NCBI RefSeq assembly: GCF_947381555.1
Contig: NZ_CANCWQ010000027.1
Span: forward strand, 1 to 22,614
DNA from: Limosilactobacillus pulli
Lineage (GTDB): Bacteria; Bacillota; Bacilli; Lactobacillales; Lactobacillaceae
Direction: 5' to 3'
Length of the DNA: 22,614 bases
Shown here: positions 1 through 7,819 of the stretch, one piece after another
Position numbering within the stretch: the stretch's first letter is position 1
Layout: each line of letters begins with the position of its first letter
The notes under the pieces: model-generated
What the model was told of the DNA's origin: nothing
Database searches by the model: none
Seen by the model: the letters and a program-made list of their open reading frames with translations, nothing else
Made by a program: the position numbers and the translations under genes

Positions 1-20
1 CCTTTTTTAGTCTACTTTGA

Positions 21-44
21 GTCTAACCTTGTTAGGCTTTTTTT
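21..44 (+). terminator. Rho-independent terminator of an upstream rightward gene
   Basis: A 7-bp stem (GTCTAAC/GTTAGGC, one T-G wobble) with a CTT loop is followed by seven T on the plus strand. No T run follows on the minus strand, so it serves a rightward gene that ends left of the window. It faces the end of the leftward gene pair. Confidence 0.7.
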
Positions 45-52
45 GTTAAATG

Positions 53-571
53 TTACGAACTAGCAAATCGCGTAAAACTATATTTTTTAAGTGTGTAGTT
101 ATAGGATCTGAGACGATAATTATGCTGGCTGTCTATTAAATAAGTATCATTTTTAATATCAACATATAGTCCTTGTACTGATCCATTTTTTGCTGGGTTG
201 GTTAAAATCAAGACGTTGTAGTTGGGCTGAACTATGTAGAGACCAGATGATCTGAGTTTATAGATGATTTCTTGCGGGGTAGAAAAACGACTTTTTTGAA
301 TGGCAACCGGTAATTTTTCGGTTCCTTTATGCAATTCGTAATTAGAGTTGTATAAGTCCAGCTCACACAAAATATAAGTTTTGCTGTATTTTTTAAAATT
401 AGCGGCAATTTTTGGATTGATGTTAAGATCAATCGCTGTAGGATCGGTGTTATCAGCTACTTCAAATCTGCCAGAATCTTCATTTAAATCAGCTTTACGA
501 TAGGCAAATAATTTGTTCTTATCTGAATAATCGATCAAAAATAATGATGTTCCAAGAGTTTCAATTCCCAT
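53..571 (-). CDS. Hypothetical protein, 172 aa, second gene of a coupled pair
   Basis: I do not recognise this family. The protein starts MGIETLGTSLFLIDYSD and is rich in predicted beta strands, with many Tyr, Asn and Lys residues. There is no signal peptide and no membrane segment, so it is probably cytoplasmic. Its ATG overlaps the stop of the 517-aa gene (TAATG), so translation is almost certainly coupled and the two products are likely to act together, perhaps in fixed stoichiometry. It is the last gene of the leftward unit and stops close to the rightward terminator at 21-44. The AT-rich codon use differs from the heat-shock genes in the window and suggests an acquired segment. The function is unknown; a partner role to the zinc-ribbon-like protein is inferred only from the coupling. 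Confidence 0.75.
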   Translation of the reverse strand: MGIETLGTSLFLIDYSDKNKLFAYRKADLNEDSGRFEVADNTDPTAIDLNINPKIAANFKKYSKTYILCELDLYNSNYELHKGTEKLPVAIQKSRFSTPQEIIYKLRSSGLYIVQPNYNVLILTNPAKNGSVQGLYVDIKNDTYLIDSQHNYRLRSYNYTLKKYSFTRFASS

Positions 572-2124
572 TAGTAATCTTCTCCATTAACGATTTTGTT
601 TAAAATATTGAAAGCCTTAATGTTGATGGCTTTTTGCCGGGCTTGTGCGCATACCCAGGCATAAGTGTTTGGATAATGCTTTAATGCTTGTTTTAGTTGG
701 TTAGCGACAATGATGAAAGGTTTACTATCACCAGTTTGTTGCCGTAATAAATTGAGTAGGCCTGCATCATCATATTTATTTTGAATGTTGGAAGATGGTG
801 CCGACTTTGGCGACTCATGATTAGGAATACTGGCATTCTTTGAAAATACGCAATCGGCACCATAGTAGATTTTAAGACTGGTACCAGCTTGTAATTCAGG
901 CAGAGGGTATTCCTTGTCGGCTGCAAGAAAACTAGTCTTGATTTCGAATTCGTCGATATATTGTTTTAAAGTAGCGTTATATGCGGGTTTGACGTAAAGA
1001 TGATTATTTTTGGTGTAGGGCTTGAGCAATAGCTTGCGGGCTGCATCATCAGCAACTGTTAAGCTGGGGATAAACTGCTTATAGTTGGCAATATCGATAA
1101 AACTGCGGCCATAAGCAACGACCATCCCATTGTCTCCCGCTTTTAAAGCAAGCAGCCTTGAATCTTCGAATGACTGCAAGAACGCTTCGGCATTAAAAGA
1201 TTGGTGCGATTCAGTTTTTGGAGCATGGTCAAACCAACCCTGACCATGTTTATAAAGGTAAAGAGTATTACCCAGATAGTTAATGCCATCTTTGGTTTTA
1301 AAATGCTCCGGCCAGATTAAATCAATACCAGCAGTGTTTCTAGTGATACGATAGCCAATTGGTTCGTTGTCAATGGTTTCCATATGAAAAAAATCATTGA
1401 CTGTCTTCGAATTAACGTTAGTACTAAAACCGATTCGATATAAATTCCAACCGTTGGAGCGGGCCAGCCTTTGTTTTTGGATTCCGGAATACTTAAAATC
1501 GCCTCTGGTCAAAACGAGATATTCATTATTAGGATTTAATTCACTGCCCAGGCTGACCCGCATGCCATCATTTTCCCTAAAGATAAGACAATTTAATTTA
1601 GGAATTTTAAAATTAGCGATTTGTTTGGCGTTGCTTGATGAATCGTTATAAACAGCGTAACTATTATCAATAGTGTTACCCAAATTGACTTTGGTAAAAA
1701 AAGAACGGGCGTCTACTTTAACTTGAGTAACTTTATGATGGTTGTTATGATAAACGTTAAGTCGCTTGCTTTTAGACAGCTCAGGATTAGCTGCCTTTGG
1801 AATTAACAGTTCAAAGTGAAAATGTTGATTCTTATCGATAACGATTCTGAGACCAGCAAAATGCTTAGGAATACTAAAAGGTGAATTTTTGTAGTCAAGT
1901 ACAGTTCTTTCTGGACAATATTTATAGAAGTCGCCTCTACTATGTTTGAAATAAGGACTTCTTTCCTGGCCGACACAGAGACTAATAAAGTGGCTGCAAA
2001 GATCGCATAGCAGTTTTTGCTCACTAGCTTTGATAGGATGGCCATTTGATTTTTTAGCAGCTTCCATGGCGCTGATATGATGCCAGTCCCTATTTTCCCA
2101 ATAACTGACATGATTTAAGCTCAT
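571..2124 (-). CDS. Hypothetical 517-aa protein with N-terminal Cys/His zinc-ribbon-like site
   Basis: Start chosen at the ATG preceded by GGGGAT. Near the N-terminus, C40-x2-C43, H61 (in YFKH) and C70 form a C-x2-C-x17-H-x8-C pattern, as expected for a small zinc ribbon. It resembles the N-terminal zinc region of CoiA-like nuclease proteins, but that is a pattern-level resemblance and I cannot confirm homology. The rest, about residues 90-430, looks beta-rich, with a low-complexity linker near 440-455 (many Ser, Pro, Asn) and a helical C-terminal segment of about 60 residues. There are no membrane segments and no signal peptide. It is translationally coupled to the 172-aa gene. AT-rich composition and unknown family suggest a laterally acquired accessory module, possibly defensive, but nothing in the sequence proves a function. 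Confidence 0.75.
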   Translation of the reverse strand: MSLNHVSYWENRDWHHISAMEAAKKSNGHPIKASEQKLLCDLCSHFISLCVGQERSPYFKHSRGDFYKYCPERTVLDYKNSPFSIPKHFAGLRIVIDKNQHFHFELLIPKAANPELSKSKRLNVYHNNHHKVTQVKVDARSFFTKVNLGNTIDNSYAVYNDSSSNAKQIANFKIPKLNCLIFRENDGMRVSLGSELNPNNEYLVLTRGDFKYSGIQKQRLARSNGWNLYRIGFSTNVNSKTVNDFFHMETIDNEPIGYRITRNTAGIDLIWPEHFKTKDGINYLGNTLYLYKHGQGWFDHAPKTESHQSFNAEAFLQSFEDSRLLALKAGDNGMVVAYGRSFIDIANYKQFIPSLTVADDAARKLLLKPYTKNNHLYVKPAYNATLKQYIDEFEIKTSFLAADKEYPLPELQAGTSLKIYYGADCVFSKNASIPNHESPKSAPSSNIQNKYDDAGLLNLLRQQTGDSKPFIIVANQLKQALKHYPNTYAWVCAQARQKAINIKAFNILNKIVNGEDY

Positions 2125-2194
2125 AAGATCCCCAACTTTTTAATGAAGTAAATGATAAGTTTAATTTTAACACATGAGAGCGCTTAAAATCTTT

Positions 2195-2248
2195 CAATAA
2201 AAAACAGCCCTATTGCAGTTCAAAAGCTATTGAGCTGCAAAGGACTGT
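2195..2248 (-). terminator. Leftward terminator after the membrane-protein gene
   Basis: Read on the minus strand, ACAG..CCT..TTGCAG pairs with CTGCAA..AGG..CTGT. This gives an interrupted stem of about 13 bp, followed by TTTTTTATT. It lies just downstream of the stop at 2261 and separates that gene from the 517/172-aa pair, which therefore needs its own promoter in 2125-2195. Confidence 0.85.
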
Positions 2249-2260
2249 ATAAAAGAAAGG

Positions 2261-3445
2261 CTAATTTCCCATTTCGGTCAGATTATTGTCTACGTTAGTG
2301 CGGTACTCTTCAAAAAGATTCCCAAAGTTGTCAATGTCACCGGCTGGTGGGTTGATAACCACGGATTGTAATCTCTTAATATCAGAATAATATTGGTGAT
2401 AAGCAGCATAGTCAGAATCATCTGCATTTTTGATTTTTTCAAGGCTAGCTTGGATTAAGATAATATCGGCAACCGCATCTTGAACATCTTTTTTATCCTG
2501 ATTTTGGACTGCATCCAAGGTGTCGTCAATGTATCCGCCATCTCCATTGTTATTTTCATCGAGCCAAGTATTATATTCGTCGACACCGACATTGTCTAAA
2601 GCTTCAAATGCATCAGCATAGTAATCCATGAAGTCATTTTTAGCTTCCTTGGCTTCAATCTTGGCTTGGTGTTTTTTCCATGCAGCAGATTTTTTGACGA
2701 TCGTATAGTCTGATACAGTTTTGCCATTCTTGGTAACTTTTACTGTCCATTTACCAGGAACATTTACTTCAAATTCAAAATAGCCATCTGCATCAGACTT
2801 TTCTGCAGGTGTTTCTTCCTTACCATCTAAATATGTATGAATCTTTGAATTAGGGGTAGCATATCCGCTGACCCAAGCTGATTGTTTGCCTAAAGTAACT
2901 GAATAATTGTCTGTTTGAATATGTGCGGTTTCATCATAATAATAGCTGCCTAATACAGCGCAAAAGATACCGAGAACTAAGGTAATAATGCCCAAGATGG
3001 ACTTTGAAGATAATTTTCCTAATTTATAGGATGGCCATTTAATGGTAGCCAACAACCATAAAATACCAATGACGATAAATTCGATATATAGGTTTACGCT
3101 GTAGTTATAAATAATTAAGATCCCAGCAATAATTAATGTAATTCCAACCGCCCAGTTAGAAATATTCTTATCGACAATTGCTTTAAACTTGAAACCTAGC
3201 AAAGTGATTGTCAAGGTGATGATGAACAGAAAGATTGCCAAAGTTCTGACATCGCTGACATACCAGAAAAAATTACCGGTGATAAATAACATTACTGAAA
3301 GAATCACGTTATACCATGCTGGCAATTTTGCTTTAACACGATCACTTTTAATAAACTTCATTAAAGCCCAAAAGATTATTTGAGTTAGTAATAATGCTAA
3401 CGCAAAATCAAATGTATCTTTCCCCGAAAAGTATAGTTTATCCAT
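2261..3445 (-). CDS. Multi-pass membrane protein with extracytoplasmic Ig-like domain, 394 aa
   Basis: The frame is open 16 codons further upstream, but the ATG at 3445 (MDKLYFSGKDTFDF) has GGGAGGA at proper spacing and is chosen. Residues 10-180 hold about six or seven hydrophobic helices. They are followed by a beta-rich segment (YSVTLGKQSAWVSGYA ... GYFEFEVNVPGKWTVKVTKNG) typical of a bacterial Ig-like or adhesion-type fold, then an acidic, mostly helical tail. The likely topology is a membrane anchor with an external C-terminal half. It is a single-gene unit, closed by the terminator at 2195-2248. The specific role is not recognisable; envelope stress sensing or a cell-wall-associated function are guesses only. 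Confidence 0.75.
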   Translation of the reverse strand: MDKLYFSGKDTFDFALALLLTQIIFWALMKFIKSDRVKAKLPAWYNVILSVMLFITGNFFWYVSDVRTLAIFLFIITLTITLLGFKFKAIVDKNISNWAVGITLIIAGILIIYNYSVNLYIEFIVIGILWLLATIKWPSYKLGKLSSKSILGIITLVLGIFCAVLGSYYYDETAHIQTDNYSVTLGKQSAWVSGYATPNSKIHTYLDGKEETPAEKSDADGYFEFEVNVPGKWTVKVTKNGKTVSDYTIVKKSAAWKKHQAKIEAKEAKNDFMDYYADAFEALDNVGVDEYNTWLDENNNGDGGYIDDTLDAVQNQDKKDVQDAVADIILIQASLEKIKNADDSDYAAYHQYYSDIKRLQSVVINPPAGDIDNFGNLFEEYRTNVDNNLTEMGN

Positions 3446-3990
3446 AAATATCCTCCCAAATACACTTATTGAAACTATTTGTTGAAACAGCATCTATAAC
3501 TTTAACAAATTAATCGTTTTAATTTTAGAAGCTAAACGAAATAATTATGTAAAAGACTTAGGTATACTCTTGATACGTTTAGATGAGTTTCCTAAATTCT
3601 ATAGGAGCCTGAAGTGACATTATAGTTGCCATATTGACAACCGTTGAATCATAACAACCATTTAGCGGCTGACTTTGTGACAAAAATATGGCTTGATCAA
3701 CTGCTGGTCTTAAAAATACCTACGATTCGCTGATTTCGGATCAGAAGTAGGTAATTGTGGTATTATGCAGGATTTCTTGCATAAAGCGTGCTAATGACGT
3801 TTGACTGTGACTTTTGCCTCCAGCAGTTCACTGAATTCATTGGCCAGGACAATCGCACTGACTATGGGGCCAGCGTACACCCTAGCTTTTTCTATTAAAA
3901 TTAAAGAATGGGATGTACCGATTCTTGCGATGTTGCGTACCTGCAGCGATGCCCTTAAAAACAGGGCATGCAGCCGTTTCCTAAATATCA
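3446..3990. other. Gene-poor stretch with probable decayed sequence
   Basis: No convincing gene is seen. Short overlapping frames occur on both strands at about 3790-4106, but neither product is recognisable, neither has a good ribosome binding site, and the plus-strand frame runs through the terminator and into the phosphoribosyltransferase gene. A leftward terminator at 3711-3753 lies just past the end of the minus-strand frame (stop at 3791), so a former leftward gene may have ended here. I regard the stretch as a relic. Confidence 0.4.
3711..3753 (-). terminator. Leftward terminator with no intact gene to serve
   Basis: The minus strand forms TACCTAC/GTAGGTA as outer stem, with an inner stem CTGAT/ATCAG capped by a CGAAA loop. 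TTTTTAAG follows. There is no intact leftward gene immediately upstream, only a 69-codon frame ending at 3791. Confidence 0.65.
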
Positions 3991-4041
3991 GCAAAAACAA
4001 AATCGCCGGCCTGGATGCTTATAACATCTGGGGCGGCGATT
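3991..4041 (-). terminator. Terminator of the nucleobase salvage operon
   Basis: On the minus strand AATCGCCG pairs with CGGCGATT around an inner GATG/CATC stem, followed by TTGTTTTTGC. It lies 21 bases past the stop of the phosphoribosyltransferase gene. Confidence 0.85.
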
Positions 4042-4061
4042 ATTTATCATTAATGAATGGA

Positions 4062-4619
4062 CTATTTGATCGTGCCATCAAGGTTGAACAATGGCAGCTT
4101 ACCTAAGAACGCCACGTCATCTCGATCAGCGGCGGCGCCTTCAGCTAGGATGGCAGCCTTGGCAACGATTTGGCAGCCAGCCAGTTTAAGCAGCTTTTCG
4201 GCTGATTTTAAAGAGCCCCCGGTACTGACCACGTCATCGACTAAGACAACCGATTTTCCCTTGAGTTCGGCAGCATCGGCCCCGTCAAGCACGAGCAGCT
4301 GTTGTCCCTTGGTCGTGATGGAGTCAACGGCAGTCGTCAATGGATTTTCCATGTAGCCCTTGACTGACTTGCGGATCACGAATGAACGTGGATGACCGGA
4401 CAAAAGACTGAGGTCATGTGCCAAGGTGATACCCTTGCTTTCCACGGTTACGACATAATCAAACTTTTTAGGCAGCTTGGGCAAAAGCAGTTCAGCCGCT
4501 GTTTTGGACATAGCATCGTCGCCCAGCAGCACGAATGAGGCAATGGCGGTGTCGTCACTGATGGGAATCAATGGCAGGTCACGAGTTTGGTCGCCAACGG
4601 TAATACGATATTTTTTCAT
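4062..4619 (-). CDS. Phosphoribosyltransferase family protein (nucleobase salvage)
   Basis: 185 aa, the normal size for a type I purine phosphoribosyltransferase. The PRPP-binding motif is VVLVDDVVSTGGSL (about residues 124-137): two acidic residues, then the STGG loop. Such enzymes transfer the phosphoribosyl group of PRPP to a free base, giving the nucleoside monophosphate in the cytoplasm. The N-terminus (MKKYRITVGDQTRDLPLIPISDD) is unlike classical Apt or Xpt, so base specificity is open. AGGAGGAAG stands upstream of the ATG and only 12 bases separate it from the permease stop, so the two form one operon: the permease brings in a base and this enzyme traps it. Confidence 0.85.
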   Translation of the reverse strand: MKKYRITVGDQTRDLPLIPISDDTAIASFVLLGDDAMSKTAAELLLPKLPKKFDYVVTVESKGITLAHDLSLLSGHPRSFVIRKSVKGYMENPLTTAVDSITTKGQQLLVLDGADAAELKGKSVVLVDDVVSTGGSLKSAEKLLKLAGCQIVAKAAILAEGAAADRDDVAFLGKLPLFNLDGTIK

Positions 4620-4631
4620 AATAGCTTCCTC

Positions 4632-5711
4632 CTAAAGCGCGGCTAACAGCGGCAAAACGACTTTCAGCAAGCCACCGGACAACAGGCCCACGAATGGATC
4701 AACCAACGCGGTAATGATCATTGTCGTGGCGGCGACCAGCTGTTCTTTGCCAGCCAGTGCGGTGGCGGCATTTTCTGGGAAGGTGACAAACATCCCCAAA
4801 ACCAGCAGGAACCCGGCGATTGACGCGCTCGGAACGTACCTGCCGATCTTAGGCAGCCAGCCGGCAAACAGAATCACGGCCATGATCAGCATCATCAGAC
4901 ACCCAGCGATGACCGGCTCCGGCGCGCTGGCAGTTGCCGAGATAATGGTTTCCACCGGCGCCCCGCCTAAAAGACTGGTTCCCATGTCGGCCAGTGCCTG
5001 TGAGGTTGTCAGCAGGTTTAAGTTGACGGGATTAGGCTTGATGCCAGTCATTTGCCCCGTGATCAGACCATATGACAGGTTGGCGCCGATGTTTAGACAG
5101 GCCAGACTGAGCGTGCCCCGCACGATTCGTGGATTAAACGTCGGCTTGGTGAAGATAAAGCGGCGCATTGTCACGTTGGCGGGCAGCTCGTTGCGGTAGT
5201 GCTCGCCAAAGACGGCATACAGGCTGGAACCAATGACTGAAAGACAGATCGTCCAGACCAAGTCGTTTGAGATCAAATAAGTAACCACCGCGATGGCAAT
5301 TGAAACCCAGCCAGTGAAACTCTTTTGACTATTCTTGGCCATTTCAAGCGCGATTTTTGCCAGCATGATGCCAACACCGGCCATCATTCCGGTAATGATA
5401 TGGTTGCCCAGAATTCCGACGATCTTGGTCAAGGTACCAGTCAGACCGATGATGGCCATGATGATCGAGCCGCCAAAGATGATTGACGTGTATTCCTTGG
5501 TATTACGGCCTAGATTGCCGGTCAGTGCCAGCGACTCAGCCTGAAAGGAAACCGGGGCGACCGAATTAAAGATAAAGTTAATCGCGCAAACCAGCAGAAA
5601 TGAGAACGTGGTTGGGAACACCGCGAATCCAAGGCTCAGGGCCATGATACCTTGGGGAATTCCGTTTAAGACCACGCCGATTGCAGCGATCAAGTCAGCA
5701 AACCAATGCAT
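4632..5711 (-). CDS. Putative nucleobase permease (NCS2/xanthine-uracil type)
   Basis: 359 aa, almost entirely hydrophobic with some ten or more predicted membrane helices. Features include FQAESLALTG near residue 60 and a glycine- and alanine-rich segment (GTSLLGGAPVETIISATASAPEP) around 245-270, which fits the binding-site helices of xanthine/uracil-type permeases. It is somewhat shorter than most NCS2 proteins (about 430 aa). The start is fixed by AGGAGGAG just upstream. It is the first gene of an operon with the phosphoribosyltransferase, and that pairing supports purine or pyrimidine base uptake. A related anion or benzoate-type carrier of similar fold is the main alternative. Confidence 0.75.
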   Translation of the reverse strand: MHWFADLIAAIGVVLNGIPQGIMALSLGFAVFPTTFSFLLVCAINFIFNSVAPVSFQAESLALTGNLGRNTKEYTSIIFGGSIIMAIIGLTGTLTKIVGILGNHIITGMMAGVGIMLAKIALEMAKNSQKSFTGWVSIAIAVVTYLISNDLVWTICLSVIGSSLYAVFGEHYRNELPANVTMRRFIFTKPTFNPRIVRGTLSLACLNIGANLSYGLITGQMTGIKPNPVNLNLLTTSQALADMGTSLLGGAPVETIISATASAPEPVIAGCLMMLIMAVILFAGWLPKIGRYVPSASIAGFLLVLGMFVTFPENAATALAGKEQLVAATTMIITALVDPFVGLLSGGLLKVVLPLLAAL

Positions 5712-5776
5712 ATTCTCCTCCTAAAACACGAACGTTAAACAATGAAAATAACTAAATAAAGGCAATTTACTTGAAC

Positions 5777-5806
5777 ATTATTAAGCTTATCACCTGGAAT
5801 TGTCAA
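5777..5806 (-). promoter_or_regulatory. Sigma-A promoter of the permease-phosphoribosyltransferase operon
   Basis: On the minus strand a perfect TTGACA (5801-5806) is separated by 18 bases from AATAAT (5777-5782). Transcription would start near 5770, giving a leader of about 60 bases. CACGAACGTT (5725-5734) and CTTGAACATT (5770-5779) on the plus strand vaguely resemble PurR boxes, but the orientation is not the usual one and I do not claim them. No purine riboswitch fits in this leader. Confidence 0.7.
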
Positions 5807-5810
5807 GATA

Positions 5811-5850
5811 ATATTAAAAATACCGGTTTCCAAGTCAAATGGAAGCCGGT
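5811..5850 (-). terminator. Terminator-like hairpin between divergent units
   Basis: ACCGGTTTCCA (5822-5832) and TGGAAGCCGGT (5840-5850) form an 11-bp inverted repeat with one imperfect pair. A T run (TTTTTAATAT) follows on the minus strand only. It sits upstream of the salvage-operon promoter and would insulate it from leftward readthrough. The better base pairing is on the plus-strand RNA, so its real role is uncertain. Confidence 0.45.
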
Positions 5851-5957
5851 AACCGTCAAAAGACTCAATTTAGAACCGCAATTGTAAATCAACTATAATA
5901 TAATTGAAGAAACGGCACGATCAAATTTCAGCCGATCATGATTAAGCGGGGATGATT

Positions 5958-7739
5958 ATGAGTAAAAAAACTAAGGATAATGTCAAGGATCCCTTGATAT
6001 TTGAGACGGCCTATCGCAGGGACACAGCTGCTCATTTGGATGAAGAGATTGAAAAACGCTACCCAGGCAAGTATCGCGAACAAGAACTTTTGACTGAGTA
6101 TCCAACGGTTTACATCATTGATAATCAAGGTAAGCAGAGTAATTACAAAGAAGACTATACGGTTTACGTAGGCGAGACCATCGATATCCAGCGCCGGACT
6201 CTGGAGCATTTGGATGTCGATCCGGAAACACGCCAGGACTGGGAAGAATTGCGCAATGCAAAAAACGCGCACATGTTTGTGATTGGCCACGAGCATTTCA
6301 ATAAGTCGCTGGCCCTAGATATTGAAAATCGCATGATGCAGTATCTGAGCAGCGTGGACGTCATTTCCAAGCTGAACAACCGCCGCGAAAATGCCCAACG
6401 CAAGTACTACACCAGCGATGAGTTCATTCCGATTTTTAACCGTATCTGGGATAAGCTGGGTGAAAACAAGAAGTACCATAACTTGTTTCCACCACGGCGT
6501 ATTCTGGAAAAATCTGCCATCTTTAAGGCCTCACCATTCAATAAGCTGACTGATGAGCAGGCTATGGCCAAACGCAAGATTTTAAAAACTGTCGAGCAAG
6601 CCCTGGCAACCGATCAGACCGGCCAGTTGGTTTTGGTGACTGGTGAGGCTGGTGCAGGGAAGACGGTTTTGATGAGCAATATCTTTTATGAGTTGGCCAA
6701 GCAGGATCATCTCAATGCCGTTATGATGGTTAATCATCCCCAGCAGCTCAAGGTTTACCAGCAGATCGTCAAAAAGCTGGGGATAGGTGATGATGAAACT
6801 GTCATCAAGCCATCTCGCTTCATCAATCGCTATGATGAAAATCATCAAGCAGACGTGGCCTTTATCGATGAGGCACATTTGTTGTGGACCCAGCAGAATC
6901 AAGGTTATCACGGCCATGGCAACAATCAGCTGCTCGATATTCTCAAACGGGCCAAAGTCGTCTTGGCGGTTTATGATCACAAGCAGGTACTGACGGCCGA
7001 TGAGATCATGGAAAATGAAGATTGGCAGCATCTCAAGCGACTGGCTGGTGACAAAGTAATTCGACTGAAAAATCAAATGCGGATTGCGGCCTCGGATGAA
7101 ACGATTCGCTGGATTCGCGACTTCGTGGATCAGCGCCGCATCTATCCGATTCCAGTCGACGACAGCTATGATCTGCAGATTTTTGATGATCCACGCGCAA
7201 TGGAACAGGCAATTGCCAGGTTTAACGCTGAGGATCATGGCCATGGCATCAGTCGGGTGGTGGCAACGTTTGACTGGAAGTATTCTAGCAGCAAGCCCAA
7301 AGATGGCAGCTACTGGTGCGTCAGTGAAGGGAATTGGTCGATGCCTTGGAATCTGCAACTGAAAAGCAACGTTAAAAAAATCAATGGTGTCAAATACAGC
7401 GACCTTTCCTGGGCTGAGCAGCCGCATACGATTCACGAGATCGGCTCAACCTATACCGTCCAGGGCTTTGATCTTAATCATGTCGGCGTAGTCATCGGTC
7501 CATCGGTGAAGTATCGCGATGGCAAGGTCATTTTTGATCCGAGCGCCAGTGCCAACAAAAAAGCGGTACAGCGTCGGACGATGAAAGATCACTCTAAGCA
7601 AAGATTTGGCGAGCAGCTGTTGCATAATGAATTGAACGTTTTGCTGACGCGGGGCGTGCACGGCCTATATCTGCACGCAGTCGATCCGCAGCTGCAGGCA
7701 GCCTTAAAGCTGGCAGCCATGGGTAAGAGACAAAAATAA
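5958..7739 (+). CDS. GIY-YIG nuclease fused to DUF2075-type P-loop ATPase/helicase
   Basis: The ATG at 5958 is preferred over 5952 because GGGG stands 6 bases before it; this gives 593 aa. The N-terminal domain shows a GIY-YIG core: VYI (51-53), YVG (70-72), an Arg at 79/80, E123 in LDIENRMMQYL, and N140/N141. A second part has Walker A GEAGAGKT (229-236), Walker B DVAFIDEAH (about 299-307) and a C-terminal LNVLLTRGVHGLYLHAVDP motif, as in superfamily-1 helicase-like DUF2075 proteins. It is cytoplasmic. Nuclease plus helicase in one chain fits DNA processing or phage defence. It stands alone apart from the acetyltransferase gene 80 bases downstream. Domain calls are firm; the biological role is inferred. 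Confidence 0.85.
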   Translation: MSKKTKDNVKDPLIFETAYRRDTAAHLDEEIEKRYPGKYREQELLTEYPTVYIIDNQGKQSNYKEDYTVYVGETIDIQRRTLEHLDVDPETRQDWEELRNAKNAHMFVIGHEHFNKSLALDIENRMMQYLSSVDVISKLNNRRENAQRKYYTSDEFIPIFNRIWDKLGENKKYHNLFPPRRILEKSAIFKASPFNKLTDEQAMAKRKILKTVEQALATDQTGQLVLVTGEAGAGKTVLMSNIFYELAKQDHLNAVMMVNHPQQLKVYQQIVKKLGIGDDETVIKPSRFINRYDENHQADVAFIDEAHLLWTQQNQGYHGHGNNQLLDILKRAKVVLAVYDHKQVLTADEIMENEDWQHLKRLAGDKVIRLKNQMRIAASDETIRWIRDFVDQRRIYPIPVDDSYDLQIFDDPRAMEQAIARFNAEDHGHGISRVVATFDWKYSSSKPKDGSYWCVSEGNWSMPWNLQLKSNVKKINGVKYSDLSWAEQPHTIHEIGSTYTVQGFDLNHVGVVIGPSVKYRDGKVIFDPSASANKKAVQRRTMKDHSKQRFGEQLLHNELNVLLTRGVHGLYLHAVDPQLQAALKLAAMGKRQK

Positions 7740-7819
7740 TCTGGCTTATGCAATTGGTGAAGAACAGCCGGTTATGGGACGAGACGCCATCAGTAATTTT
7801 GGGGAGGAAGTTTTATTCA

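Noticed and set aside
3801..4356. Rightward frames of about 100 codons over the salvage operon end
   Set aside because: They run antisense to the phosphoribosyltransferase gene and its terminator, have low-complexity products and lack ribosome sites.
5712..5776. Purine riboswitch in the permease leader
   Set aside because: The leader is only about 60 bases and lacks the conserved three-way junction and the terminator or anti-terminator stems.
5725..5779. PurR boxes upstream of the permease
   Set aside because: CACGAACGTT and CTTGAACATT share the GAAC core but lie in the same orientation with unusual spacing, so evidence is too thin for a feature.
6582..7436. Long leftward frame (284 codons) inside the GIY-YIG/DUF2075 gene
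   Set aside because: It is the mirror of a gene with clear catalytic motifs, and its product has no recognisable features.
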